From Climacium dendroides (Eukaryota; Streptophyta; Bryopsida; Hypnales; Climaciaceae): 64,000 bases of DNA. Every line of letters begins with the position of its first letter. The stretch's first letter is position 1. Of this stretch, positions 38,203-50,400 are shown one piece after another. A model generated the notes under the pieces. The model searched no databases. It was not told the DNA's origin and saw only the letters and a program-made list of their open reading frames with translations. Position numbers and translations under genes: made by a program. The stretch lies in contig OX467084.1 in the NCBI GenBank assembly GCA_950106755.1, positions 26,849,213 through 26,913,212 on the forward strand, written 5' to 3'.

Positions 38203-38474
38203 CACTAAAATTGGTAAATAGTGTTGGGTGATAATTAGTGTTGTAGTGAACTGGATCATAGCCTTAACTTATTATATTACCATTCCAACTTCTATATTTT
38301 GTTCCCATCAAACACTACATGCACTCTTGTAGAAATGTTGAAATGACCAAATTTTACTATAGAGCTAAAATAGTGTTAGAATGGATGAATAATGTTCTAA
38401 CATTAACCTTGCAAATCACAATTAGTGTTATTGTTGACAATTAGTGTAGCCAACACTATTTACCAATTTTAGTG
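38203..38474. mobile_element. Stowaway-like MITE, 272 bp, perfect 25-bp ends
   Basis: The left end CACTAAAATTGGTAAATAGT... (38203-38227) is the exact reverse complement of 38450-38474. The element is flanked by TA on both sides, the target duplication of Tc1/mariner-derived Stowaway elements. The perfect ends suggest recent activity. No coding capacity. Confidence 0.88.
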
Positions 38475-39669
38475 TACTGATCCTTGGAATTTTGCTGTAA
38501 AAAGGGGAGGCCTTCTATAGTTGTTTGACTTCCAATGAGGACTTTTGCAATTTTTTTAAGAGAATGATTCACATGATAAGCAAAGGGATGATTTGCACGG
38601 TCACCAGTCCGTCCTTTAAGGAAAATATGTCGAGGTGGCAGGGTTAATATGTCGAGGTGGCAGTTGTCGGTGACGCGGTGCCCTTCAACGAGAGCACTTC
38701 GACCGGGACTTCGACACTGTTCGATGCGGGTTAGGATTCCTGAAGGCGAGGATTGTGAATTGGGTCTACTGCCATTGCGTTTAGGATGCGAGGGTGAATC
38801 TTATTTGAGAAGAACTTCGATTCTTTCTTTCCAATCATCAACCGATTCCATTTTGCGCTTTAGGGGGGCTCTGAAATTAAGCTGGAAGTCCCTTCGTCAC
38901 CAAATACAGACTCGAAATCGAAGTCGGCTCGCCATCGCCTGAAGGGCGTTTCAGATTTCGAGGAAGCGTGAGCGTCGTCGTTGCATTCTTTGAGGTAAAA
39001 TTGTTTCTTATTTCGAACATTTCTTTTGATATCGCCCGCTTCTGTAGAGGGCAATGATTAGTATGGGGTTGCTTTCTGAACAAGGCAGCAGCGTGTATGT
39101 ATGAAATTATGCATAGATTTCTTCTGAATCTGGAACGGCGGGTACAAACGCCTTGGAAACCAGAGGTGACGTAACCAATTGTTGCACTTTAAAATTTCAA
39201 ATTGCGATTCCGTGACCAAGTATTATGAGGGATATTTTGTGGGAAAGCCACTGGAAATGCCTTTTGAATTCGCTGTAATTAATTTGAAGAATTGAGATCA
39301 AGCAAGCAAGAGATCATAGGTGTGCAGCAAATATCACAAACAGAATGCATCGAGAGCCAACAAGGTGTTTGATTTTGATTTTTCCCATTCTCTTGCGAAT
39401 TTCTGGGTCAAATCGTGGGAGTGATGTCTTATAGGGAAACCATTGAAAACGTAATACTTCTCCTTATTCGAAGTATTGAGATCACCTTGAAGTTTGTTGC
39501 CTAGGGTTTCAAATAGTCTTTAATGTATTCGACTTTAAGCGATGCGGGCGGTGATGCTGGATGGCAACAGGTGTTTTATAGAGCAAAAGGCGAGGACGAG
39601 ATTAGCCGAGATTGGCTTGTGAGGTTAAGCATCGGGTAATCGTTGGTAATCACCGAATTTGCCTTCGCC
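38475..39669. other. 5' flank of the F-box/PP2 gene
   Basis: From about 38600 composition is balanced. An 18-base phrase (AATATGTCGAGGTGGCAG) occurs twice, at 38624 and 38646. A 97-codon frame from 38649 is unlike any known family. It is probably promoter and leader. Confidence 0.4.
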
Positions 39670-41960
39670 ATGACTGAAATTCGACGTACAGAAGACATGG
39701 AGACGGGAACAACAAATGGGGGAGCTACTTTTGACGGGGCTGGCGAACCGACGGACGAGCAGGCTGCCTCCCAGGGACCTCGAGGAGAGGGAGTAATATT
39801 CACTGGTTTGCCAGACGCGTGCGTATGTCTGATTGTATCCTATCTGAGTCCCAAAGATGTGGCTAGAGGCGAGTGTGTCTGCCGAGGGTTTCGAGATACG
39901 TTGAGCTCTGATTCAGTGTGGGATCAGTTTATTCCCAAAGCGGCCTTGAAAGTGGTAGGTCCAAATGATGAGCTGAAAGCTGCAACGAAGAAGAAGATTT
40001 TCTCGTTCCTGCGCAAGCCATTTCTTCTCCGAGAGACTCTGGTATAAGAATTTTTCTTTTTGACAAGAATTTGTTTGTGAAGTAAATGCTGAACAAAATT
40101 CAGAAGTGAGCTTCGTGAATCATTCAAAATAGAGAAATCTAACTTCAGGGATGACTTCGTTTAACGTGTCTTTAGCCTGGAGTGTCGTCTCATTTATGCT
40201 TATTAGAAAATTTACAACTTTTCTGTTGCTTTTTGTTTTTTAAACGGTGATAGATTCAATTTAAGAGAACGCCACCAAATGCGCAAGCTTACTTCTATTA
40301 CACCATGCTAGCTTGTGTGGTTATGCCACAGTGGGTCGCTTATATCACTAAAGGTAAACTGTTAACATTCGTTGCAGGCCTATTGGCTAGATCAAGGCAC
40401 AGGAGGAGAATGCTACAGTGTGGCAGCCAAGGGCCTCCGAGTTGTTTGGGGTGACGACAATAGTTATTGGAAATGGTCTCCTCGATCAGGTGCAAGGTAT
40501 GTTATCTTTCGATGGAAATGTTCAATAGAGGTTTATATAATTTAGCTTCGGAATCCTCTCATATAGTTATCATCCCTTACTACGGTTTGCACCCAGTGCC
40601 TGGTTTTCATGCAATTCTTCTCCTGGAAAATTTTCCAAGAAAAGTAGATTCAGCTTATATGTGAGTACCTACATTCAATTCAATTATGTTGCAGACCTCA
40701 AAAGATGTAATAACTGATTATGTGAAATCACCACTGCTGATTGTGAACCTGATCATTGTTACTCAGTTTTAACCCCTAAACACCTACTAGGTCTTGGATT
40801 TACTTAGATGTGCAATACTGTTTGACTTCCACAAATTTTTGAAGTTGATACCAAATAATGAGATGTTATGCATCATGATAAGAAATTCTCTACATTGCCA
40901 AACTTGATAAAAATTTCATATATCTTTTTTTAGTAAAATTTGGAAGCATTTAACTTACCGACAATATAATGACTATTTAATTCATGAAGTTTAGTATGCA
41001 AGGCTAAAATTTTAAGACCATTAACATTAACATGGTATAAGTACACAAGATTTATTTTCTCTGAATCAAAGGGGAGGAGGCTTGGCATAACTCTAAGCTA
41101 CCCTAAAGAAGTTTGAGCAGCTACCTTACTCAAAAAACGAGCCAGTGCTACAGGGACAGAGTCTCTTGTAGTGTAGCTACTTGTTATTGATCTGTTCATT
41201 TAAAAAAAAAAAAAAAATCTGTTTATAGGAGTTTAATGATTATAATTCAGAAGAGTGTGCACAAGTGTTAGCGCATTCTAGAATCTGGCAAGAGCTCACA
41301 TCATGCGGTAGGTTGTAAACTCTTGAAATGTGCTGTGGAATTTGAATTTTGGCAACCAAGTATTGGATCTGACCCGTGAGTACGGTGCAATGCAGGTGGC
41401 CTGAGGTGGCATGTTTGCGCAAAGTGTGCTGGTTCCACACATCCGGAAGTATCCAATGTGAACTTCCTCCAGGGGACTACACTTTGTCATGGCGCATTCA
41501 ATACCACAACCGGAGTTCCCGTGTATATGGTTGGGACCTCGTGCCGACCGAATTCAGTGTGTCAACCACAGATGGAACTCAACAAGCAACCACCCATCGC
41601 TACTTGACCAACAATGCAATTCAGCAAAGGGAACTTGGTGACCTGACCCCCGTCCGGCTGGTTGATGACAGGTGGTTCGAGTTTGACGCGGGCGAAATCA
41701 CTGTCTTCGATGAGGAGAAAGTCACGTCATTGGAATTTTCCATGGTGGAAACGGAGAGTGGAGAATGGAAGAGCGGGATAAGTCTGGACGGTGTTGTGCT
41801 GCGTCCCTCTTCTTTAACGAGGATCACAGGACGGTATCTTCAGAATGAGCAGGACCCTCCGGTTGAATACCTTCCAGTCGGCTTACAGGATTGGAGAGGT
41901 CGATTGGCCGGTGGAAGATTGGGAGTAAGGCCTGTTCAGGCCAACCCACCACCACAGTGA
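39670..41960 (+). CDS. F-box protein with PP2 (phloem lectin) domain
   Basis: Three exons, 39670-40041, 40378-40496 and 41396-41960, give 351 codons plus stop. The F-box lies at about residues 45-90 (FTGLPDACVCLIVSYLSPKDVARGECVCRGF, continuing to DSVWDQFIP), which binds the SKP1 part of an SCF ubiquitin ligase. The PP2 domain starts at about 135, with GLRVVWGDDNSYWKWSP, then LRKVCWFHTSG, YTLSWRIQYHNRSSRVYGWD, RWFEFDAGEITV and WKSGISLDGVVLRP. Plant F-box/PP2 proteins bind glycans and send targets for degradation; the target here is unknown. The acidic, Gly/Thr-rich first 40 residues and the Pro-rich last 15 are outside known domains. Exon junctions are in frame and no break is seen. Confidence 0.9.
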
Positions 41961-42310
41961 GAAATGAATGTAGCATAATGGAATTTTCTTTGTCCAAGTG
42001 AGAAGGGATACGAATCGAACTCCTAAGTTTCCTTGTGGTTACTTCCGTATGTATAGGAGATGTAATTAAAATAGAAAGAAGGAATCATAGAAACCATATG
42101 TTTTTGAAAGTCAGAAATGATAGAATATGTTTCGAAAGTTGCGATTGCCTTCTGAAGTAAGATATTTTATTTTTAGCTTGGTTACTTCGGGGGTAATAGA
42201 CAAGGATGACTTCTAATCGTGATAGTTGATCATTTGTTAGTGCGGGCAGAGCGATTGAGAGCATCTCATTAGCACAAATGCGTATACTTCAACCTTTTGG
42301 CGTGTGTTGT
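41961..42310. other. 3' flank of the F-box/PP2 gene
   Basis: Probably the 3' untranslated region followed by spacer. No gene or clear repeat was seen before the MITE. Confidence 0.5.
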
Positions 42311-42940
42311 TGGGCCCCTCAAATGTGCCATTATCCCAAACCGCCATCAGCATTCTATGTACATATGTACATCTCCAAAATCAATATGTACCTATGTGGA
42401 AGAAACAATTCCAAGAACCTCTACTAAAACAAACTTTGACCTTTGTAACTTTTGCATACAATATCCAAATGTCGTGTTCTTTGTGTGTAGTTTGCATACA
42501 GTATCCAAATGTGTTCTTTGTGTGTGTTGGATTGCATACAATATCCAAATGTTGTGTTCTTTGTGTGTGTTGGATTGCATAGAGTATCCAAATGTTGCGT
42601 TCTTTGTGTGTTGGATTGCATGCAGTATCCAAATGTTGCGTTCTTTGTGTGTGTTGGATAAATGTTGCGTTCTTTGTGTGTGTTGGATTGCATACAGTAT
42701 CCAAATGTTGCCAAATGTTGCCAAATGTTGCGTTCCAATCCAAATGTTCCAAATGTTGCAGTATCCAAATGTTGCCAAATGTTGCATTCTTCGTGTGTGT
42801 TGGATTGCATACAGTATCCAAATGTTGCGTTCTTTGTGTGCGTTGGAATTTGCCAATAAGAAAATCAACGAAAAATTTGACCAGTCTAATAATAGTAACT
42901 AGGCACAGCAACAAAAAGTGGCGGTTTGGCAGTTTTGAAG
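42311..42940 (+). mobile_element. MITE, family M1 (copy 2), expanded inside
   Basis: Left end words CCTCAAATGTGCCA and CCCAAACCGCCATC, and right end words GACCAGTCTAATAATAG and AAAAAGTGGCGGTTT, match the fullest copy at 61057-61320 (which is in the other orientation). The element is about 630 bp against 250-265 bp for its sisters because a tandem array fills its middle (42465-42846). Confidence 0.8.
42465..42846. repeat. Minisatellite, ~42-bp unit, about ten units
   Basis: The unit joins AGTATCCAAATGTTGCGTTC to TTTGTGTGTGTTGGATTGCA plus TAC. Some units are shortened or lose the TTGTGTG part, and a 10-bp sub-repeat CCAAATGTTG multiplies between about 42705 and 42785. Three frames stay open on both strands because of the repeat; they are not genes. 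Confidence 0.9.
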
Positions 42941-43636
42941 TTCATAGTCCATATTGGGGGGACCCCCGGCAGCCAGATTAAAGCCCTCAGGTGTCAAGAC
43001 TCTGGTCATTCAAGCAATCAGGCAATTCAATTCCAATGCTGTCCTGGCTGTGCTGATATTGAAATTGAACCAACTTACGGCATTCACACATGGCACTCCA
43101 ACTGCAACTCAGAGAAGTACAGTAAACTTGGGTCACTCATACAAAACCATTCCATTACAGCAATTTATTTCGTCTCCACCACATCCACGGTGGCCGACGA
43201 CATGAGAAAGGCACACGCCAATGCTTGTTGTTGACCCCCTGCCCTGCTCCTGGTCACTCAACTGCTCCACCCCATTGTGGGAATGCCAATCATCCAACGC
43301 CAGTTGCAGATCCTTCAGTTTATTATTCAAACCCCCTTTGCAACAGTTGGCGTGCATGGTCACTACCTGTTTCATGTCCTTGCTCATCTGCTCTCCACAT
43401 CCACCACACCACACCACAGAAAAAAGAGAGAATTACTCCAACCGTACTTGAAGAGTCTGTTCATCTGAAGTCCCACGATTGACTTCGAAAAATCAGGACG
43501 AGTGATCGCACTAAGACACAAACCGTCATTAGAAGGGAGACTCTTTCACATCATAACACTAAGTTCACGCAGCGTCACAAGTGCGCCAAAAATGCAATAG
43601 TTCTTTTCTGTAAAATGAACAGCAACGCTATGCAAA
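42941..43636. other. Spacer, no gene seen
   Basis: Several small overlapping frames are open but none matches a known family. CACCACACCACAC-like low-complexity sequence lies near 43403. Confidence 0.45.
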
Positions 43637-43813
43637 GATCTTACCTACTCTAGATCATAGACTCTATGTACATAGTAAAAGGGTTGTAGAAAATTGCATC
43701 GACACAAACTCTATCTACAGTTAATACAGGTTGGCTACCCATAATCTTTACTAATGCAGGATCTTACCTACTCTAGATCATAGGCTCTATGTACATAGTA
43801 AAAGGGTTGTAGA
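43637..43813. repeat. Direct repeat pair, 54 bp, 123 bases apart
   Basis: Bases 43637-43690 and 43760-43813 are the same except at about one position. Both begin GATCTTACCTACTCTAGATC and end AAAAGGGTTGTAGA. The function is unknown. Confidence 0.85.
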
Positions 43814-43839
43814 CCAGCCAAAGATCTATGATTGCAACG

Positions 43840-43920
43840 TCATCCACCAATAAAACTTTGAACCTTTGTAACTTTTGCACGAGGAATCCAAATCACACAC
43901 TCTTCGTTGCATTGAAATCC
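43840..43920 (+). mobile_element. Fragment of MITE family M1
   Basis: The words AAACTTTGAACCTTTGTAAC and TTTTGCACGAGGAATCCAAAT match the centre of the copy at 42.3 kb. Neither end of the element is present. Confidence 0.55.
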
Positions 43921-44245
43921 TAAAAACCAAAACAAAGAACCGGATCCTGACGCCCAAGCGAGCAAAGTCCTCTCTCGGATGACAACGCTGAGCACATCTT
44001 GGTCGTGTTTGCCAGGGACTCTCAATCTAGCGGCGTACCAATAGCCGTACAACGCAATGGTTTTCAAATGACCGAACATACAGAAAGCCCCCGTTGGGCG
44101 CATTGGTGGCCACATCAAACGGACCGGGTCAAGAGTACACGATTCCAGCTCCGCAGCATGTCGTTGAAATTCAGATGAACAGAGTCCGAACTCGTGGCCG
44201 CTAGCTTGCAATGAAATCTAGTGAAAGCAACAACAGGAAATCAGT

Positions 44246-44287
44246 TGAACTGATAACATATAGTTTAAAGTATATGTTATCAGTTCA
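44246..44287. repeat. Inverted repeat, 17-bp perfect arms, 8-base loop
   Basis: TGAACTGATAACATATA (44246-44262) and its exact inverse (44271-44287) flank GTTTAAAG. Allowing small gaps, the arms reach about 28 bases (from CAGGAAATCAG to CTGATTCCAG). It could be a hairpin RNA or a small foldback scar. Confidence 0.9.
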
Positions 44288-44315
44288 CTGATTCCAGTTT
44301 ACGAAGTATTATTTG

Positions 44316-44925
44316 GGGAGTTACGTCCACGTCCACTCTCTGCAGCTTGTCAGATCATCGCAGCAGTCGAGGACAACCTCGATCCGCATGAAAAGTTTCG
44401 TTCGTTGAATCCGACTTGCAGGAGGTTGGTTAACAATTATTGCCACGGGAAATCAACCTGTCATGCATGTCCTATTCGAGTCTGACATCAGTGATATCTG
44501 ATGATCTACTAACATACGCCAATTCTAACAAGAGTTGCGTGAATGTCAAGAAACCCAGTATAAAACAATGCAATGGAAACAAAGTTATGGAGACAAATGA
44601 CCAGTTACTGAGTTGTCGCCATGTCTGTTTTTCACGTCGACGTACTCTGCAGCCTGTCAGATCGTCGTAGCAGTCCAGGACACCCTCGATAAGCTTGTCC
44701 TGTCCCAAGTTTGTTGAAGATTCGTGAGTTCGACTCACAAGATGTAATAACTGTTGACACGGGAGATCGACCTGCCATTGAAGAGATCCGAATCTGGTAT
44801 ATTAGAAATCTCTGATGACCTAACACACGCCAGTTCCTACAAACGCTTCTTGAATATCGACAAACACATTGCCATGGATGCAAATTAACCACCTATTGAT
44901 CACTGAGTTGTTTTCATGACCAATT
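44316..44925. repeat. ~310-bp tandem duplication directly upstream of the peroxidase
   Basis: The blocks 44316 to about 44628 and about 44629-44925 share an ordered series of words: CTCTGCAGC.TGTCAGATC, AGCAGTC.AGGACA.CCTCGAT, ACGGGA.ATC.ACCTG, ATCTGATGA/CTCTGATGACCTA, ACACGCCA.TTC and CACTGAGTTGT. The second block ends at the start codon, so the peroxidase carries two diverged copies of its proximal promoter or leader. Confidence 0.75.
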
Positions 44926-46383
44926 ATGTCGAGAATGGAGCGTGCATGGAAGATCGCGGCAGCAATGGTGACAATGCTCGTTGTTGTGGAAGCACAGCTG
45001 CAAATGGGATTCTACAGTTCGACGTGCAAGGAAGTGGAGAGTATCGTGAAGGCGGCCATGGAGGCCAAGTTTAAAGCAGCGCCTACCTCTGCAGCTGGAA
45101 CTCTACGACTCTTCTTCCACGATTGCTTTGTCAATGTAGTATCTGACATTGCTCCCGAACTCATTGTTTCTATGCAGCAGTTGTGAGGAAGCGTTTCCAG
45201 TGACTTAATAGTCCAGGTCGTTAATTTTGCAGGGTTGCGATGGTTCGGTGCTGCTGGCATCCACCGAGGAGAACAAGGCCGAGCGCGACGCAGACGTGAA
45301 CCTGTCGCTTCCGGGAGACGCGTTCGACGCCGTGGACAAGGCCAAAGAAGCCGTGGAGGACGCTTGCCCTGGGATCGTCTCTTGCGCCGACCTCCTCGCC
45401 ATCGCCACCCGAGACCTCATTGGCCTGGTAAACCATGTCTGGGGTTGAGGGTTGAGGGTTGACGGTGGTTCGAACCGGAACGCCGAATATAAAAAGCCTC
45501 ACTAAATGACCTTGAGCATTAACCCTAAACCCTCATTTTTCACAGCTTTCCTACAGGCATGATTTGAGCCCTATGTCTGGGTTCAGGGTTCAGGGTTTAG
45601 GGTATAGAATCTCGTGCAATAGAGACGCTGATTCTAACCAGAAAGCCGAATATAAAAGTCCGACTAACATGAACCATGAGTCATGGCTTGTTAGAAGCGC
45701 ATTGTTCACAGCTTTCCAACAAGCTATCACTTGCACGATTTGACCCCTAAATGCGCAAGAAATCCCTAAATTCACGTCTTTCCTGGCCAATTTCGCAGGT
45801 AGGAGGTCCGTTCTACGAAGTTCTCCAAGGTCGCCGGGACAGCCGCGTCTCGCGCGCATCCGACGCGACACACCAATTGCCATTATCAGAAGACTCATTG
45901 GAGCATCTAACCGAGCTTTTCGCAGCCAAAGGATTCTCCCAAGCGGAGCTCGTAACGCTCTCCGGCGCTCACACAATCGGCTTCGTCCACTGTGACCAAT
46001 TCCTCCACCGCATTTACCCTAAAACTGATTCCTCACTCGACCCCGTGTTAGCAGCGTTCCTTCGGGAGTCCTGCCCTGAGAAGACCCTCGACCCCACCGT
46101 GGTGGTCAGCTTCGACGTCGAAACGCCGAGGACGTTCGACAGTGAATATTACAAGAATCTGGTGCGCGGCAGAGGCGTCATCAGCTCGGACCAAATTTTG
46201 TTCACGCACCTGAACACGAGTGCGCAAGTCAGAGGTTACGCCAGATCGAGCTCACGGTTTGTAGAAGACTTTGGTGCGGTTATGCAGAAGCTTGCTGGCT
46301 TGGGGGTCTTGACAGGAAACGAGGGGGAAATTCGTGAAGACTGTTCGATTGTGAATCCCACATTCTCTTCTTCTAGGCTTTGA
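44926..46383 (+). CDS. Secretory class III peroxidase
   Basis: Three exons, 44926-45135, 45233-45427 and 45799-46383, give 329 codons plus stop, the normal size. A hydrophobic signal peptide (about residues 1-25, ending near VVEAQ) directs it to the secretory pathway and cell wall. RLFFHDCFV carries the distal His and Arg. GCDGSVLL is a calcium site, CPGIVSCADLLAIATRD is conserved, and ELVTLSGAHTIGFVHC carries the proximal haem-binding His. FDSEYYKNLV and the SDQILFT stretch are also typical. These enzymes use hydrogen peroxide to oxidise phenolics in wall cross-linking and defence. The intron after FVN is the classic class III position. The Cys pattern appears complete. There is no sign of damage. 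Confidence 0.94.
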
Positions 46384-46449
46384 ATCTCGATGCTCTGACT
46401 TCAATGTAGATGTTGTACATAATGTTGCTTAAGATTTCACCTGCCACTT

Positions 46450-46870
46450 TGTAAATGATATCCAGTCGCCAGCGAGCATCAGCATCTCGCCGTTGCAGTC
46501 AAAATAGTTGGCGATGATCGTACCAGCAAAGGAATCATGTGAACGGAATTCGTGAGAGGGATGCTTGCTTGTATGTGTTGCTGAAATTTTCTTCCGACAC
46601 ATTGCGATTGATATCCAGTTGCCAACAACCATCAGCATCTGGCGCGTTGCATTGAAAATTTGAATAAGATGGCGATGATTATCTTATACATGGAAAGGAA
46701 TCATGTGAATGGACTTGGCGAGGAATTTTTGTTTGAATGTCTTGCCCTTTCTTACTACGTCAAGTTGCTGGAGATTTCCCTCGTCACATTGCAATTGATT
46801 TCTACTTGCCAGTGAATCATCCGCATCTTGCACGTTGCGTGCGATTTTTGAATGGATGAGCCAAGGAATC
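46450..46870. repeat. Diverged ~150-185-bp tandem units after the peroxidase
   Basis: Three units are marked by GATATCCAGT(C/T)GCCA, with ATCAGCATCT and CGTTGCA following, at about 46458, 46609 and (more diverged) 46797. AAAGGAATCATGTGAA is shared between the first two. Small minus-strand frames here are repeat shadows. Confidence 0.65.
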
Positions 46871-47473
46871 GTGTGAATGGGTTCAATACCCAGGGGTTCT
46901 GCTTGCTGCTTTGGAAGTGAAAACAGGAGGTGAATCATTTCTGAGTATCCAGAAAATGGAGTCGTACTCGATTTTGAAATTTCGTATGTGTCTTTCAATC
47001 CAATATTCTTTTTCCAAATTTATCTTTACTTGAATGTTTTGTATGACTTTATACTTACAAACTTTTATGTATCATTCTTTTCAATTTGCTCATTTGTTCT
47101 CACCGCATTGTCGATGTAGTGCACACGTACACTCGATTTTTTGAGTCATTGCATCCCCTCGAAAACAGAGCGTCGGCTTTTTCACTGGCATCATTCATCA
47201 AAGGGCCTGCTAATTGAAAGTTTAGAGCAGCACACTAGCTCTGATTAGAAAGAGCGTGGATCTGCATCCACGGTTTCGATTCTTTTCACTTCCATTACGT
47301 TGTATTCACAGTACACACTTGCGAGATTCTTTGAGACTGGGTCCCATGAATGCTGGGTTTCGCGGACTGCAATGGCGAATTGTAAGATACGAAGGCGGAC
47401 CAATCGCGTTTGAATTTTATGTCGAGCTTTTCGTTTGGGCACCACGGACGGACAATCCAATGCGAGGGTAAGG
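46871..47473. other. Spacer and 5' flank of the next gene
   Basis: No protein similarity is seen. Composition rises in GC toward 47470, suggesting promoter and leader. Confidence 0.4.
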
Positions 47474-50400
47474 ATGGAAGGGCTAAGCTTAGTCGAGGGC
47501 TGTGAGACTTCGCCACGACCGTCGCCTGAGTTGTTGCGAGCGGGACGTGTGCGAGCATGGTCGCGCCACTCGCTGCCCAGGAGGCTGGCGCGCGCGGCAG
47601 CGGCGCTGCAGTCGCGTTTCCCGTTTTCTTCGTCGTCGTCGTTGCGAATTCCGCTTGCGTCCGAGCGAGCTACGCGGCTGTTTCGTTCTGGGGCGTTGGA
47701 AACGCACATTGCGCGCTCGTTGGGGAGTACGGTGGGCTTGAATGGCATCACTACAACTGCGAAGCAGATATTCTTTTCGGCTGCGAAGGACTCTTCTCTG
47801 GGGGTTCGGGATGAAGGATTCCCACCTCTGCAGGTTTCGGGAAAGCATCTGGTAAGTTTGTTCCCAATTTCAACGTTTCGTTCAAACACTGTGTGCGCCA
47901 TGGTTTGCTGGATGAAATGGTTTAACCCTAAACTTCAATGGAAGAGTTCCAGTATTCAAACTACGGTGTCACGGGTTTTCAGTATTGGGACTTGTCTGTC
48001 TCGTCGAATTGAAATCTACTGTTGAATTCTTATTTCTAGACATCGAATTGTAGTACTCTTAGCAACATTCAGCCATGGCTTGCTTGCTCAATTGGATACA
48101 ACCCTAAACTTCTAGTTCAAGGGAAGAGTTCCAGCGTTCGATCTACGGTGTCACAGGTTTTCAGTGGTGGGACTATTTTCTCTCACCGAATTGAAATCCA
48201 CTGTTGAATTCTTTTATCTAGGGACTAGAGATAGACTTATAGCATGCTTAGCAACATTAAACACTGTGTGCGCCATCGCTTGCTTGATTGTTTGGACATA
48301 ACCCTAAATATCGACTTCAGTAGAAGAGTTTCAGCATTCAATCTAAATCCACTGTTTTCTCATGATGTCACCGTTCTACAGTGTTGTTGGGGCTATTCTT
48401 TCTTAGAGTATCACATTCTCCAGATATCAGGTTTTACAATTCGGCGGTCGGATTGTAGTTCGATTTAGGTCGAGGCTTCTTGCCAGTTACGTTCTGGAGG
48501 CAAATGCAAACAAACCCAAGGGAGGTCAATGTCTCGGGTTTAGGGTTTAGGAAGTGGGTATGAAGTTGGGCAATAGAGACACTGTATTCAACCCGAAAAG
48601 GCAGGTATATAAGCCTTGCGAACCATAGCATAGGTAATGGCTTGGAGGAACCGCATTGTTAACCACATATTCCCAACAAGTTCTCAGTCGCACGATTTGA
48701 CTCAGAAATGAGCAAGAAAACCCTTAACAAGGAAGTGCTTGTTTGTAGTGTGCTGTCATGTTTCGTCGTGCTCCTGCTTCCTGTGATCGTAATTGTTCGA
48801 GTCAGCAGGCGTACTATAGCTCATTAGAATTGCTTTTTCAGTAGTTTTCTAACAAGATACCACTAAAACATTTGGTTGAGAATTCAGCACAAAATCTCAG
48901 TTAGAAATTTGGAGTGCAACCATTTTCATTTCATCTCTGGTTCCTAGGCTCGTTTCGTTTTAATACCAAGGATTAGCCCATTTTTATGACGTTTGTGATG
49001 GTGGTGATGATTGTCATGCCCAGTTGGGGCCTTCGACTGTGTGTGAGACAATGATCCAAGGCACAAAAGTCTCCCTGCTGCAGCTGCAACTGAAGATGGT
49101 GCATACCCTAATCAGACCCCTTCAGAATGACCAAGGACGCTCGAAGCCAGTAGGCCGGATTGCCTTCATCGCTGGATCTGATCTTCAATCTCGCCATCGA
49201 TTGACAGTGGAGAGCACATTTGGGTACACCTCTAAAACCTTGTCTTTGGTACATGATGCTCATTTCAACTTGTTCACAACTTTCTAAAGTGGAGGATACT
49301 CTTTCCGTCCAGCTCTAAGCACTTTAACCAGTATGTAGGAGTGTGCTTTCATTGGGAGATCACTCAATAGGAGCTCACTGGAAAGATCTCCTTGGGTAAG
49401 AGAGTCAAATCTGTTTCATATCAGATTTTGGCCTCTATGTATGAATTTCTCAGACATCTTCAAATTAGGAGGTTGCAGACCTCGTTTAGTGATATTAGAC
49501 AAGCCCACTTCTATTTTAAAACCAGAGGCCATTGGCATTTACCCAAGTCATGCTTACTCTCTTGCTAATTGAAGTCCAACCAAGCGTATGAAGAGATGAG
49601 TTGCTGTTGGTACCTGGGTTCAGCATAGGAGAAAAGAAAAGGAGCCTAACGGTTTTAGCATCCTTGGCCTTGGCCGTACCGAAGCGGAACATTGATGTCA
49701 GTGGAGAAGCGCTTGTATTGATGATTCCCTCTTACGCATCAAGATATGTCGAGTAATTGGATTAGGGTTTTGAAACATCAGATACCTGGATTCGTCTCAA
49801 TCTTTCTGGTTGTGATTTTCAGTGCTGTAAACTCTTACCCGTATGCTTGTCAGGAATGAGAATGGCAAGCACTCCCTGTCGACGGTTATATCTTCTGACT
49901 TGCGCTCCAGATTGTCATGGGGCCTGGCTTCCTCCCTCAAGTAAGCCCTTCACTACCGCTAGTTACGTCTCCGAGCTTGACGTGTCTCTGTATTCTTCCA
50001 AGTAATGCTTCCCATAATGAAGAATTACTCACTTCAATGCATTTCTTTGTCAGCATCTGAGTTCGTGAGTCCTTTGAAAAACTTGGCTGTGGAAGGCAGG
50101 TTTTGTACCTTGCAATCCTTGTGATTTTTCCTCTAACATATCAACTGACGAATCTCGTTCTCTTTGACAGTGTGAGTAAGAAACTGGTAATCTTCTCACG
50201 ATACAACGACGATGCACATGCTGGTCAACGAGTCGTTTTACAGGTCAGTTTGGCATCTTTAAACCCGGTTCATCAGTGAGTCCCCATCAAGTTTTATGAT
50301 TGTCCAACCCTAACCTGCACATCGGTGCCTCTTTCACCCCTCCAATTTGAAAATTCAACGAACGTTCTGCTTACCGTGCTTTGTATCCTTGGATTTGATT

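Noticed and set aside
38649..38942. 97-codon frame upstream of the F-box/PP2 gene
   Set aside because: No recognisable domain; more likely leader or promoter sequence.
42465..42846. CRISPR-like look of repeated units
   Set aside because: Units are adjoining with no unique spacers, and the window is a plant nuclear genome.
42297..42914. Long open frames (up to about 200 codons) on both strands
   Set aside because: They are made by the ~42-bp minisatellite, give Cys/Val- or His/Thr-rich repeats and match no family.
43840..44211. Minus-strand 123-codon frame
   Set aside because: No family similarity, partly made of a MITE fragment, with no supporting splice or neighbour evidence.
45455..45480. 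tRNA-like GGTTCGAA box
   Set aside because: No matching A box or cloverleaf arms around it; it lies in a peroxidase intron.
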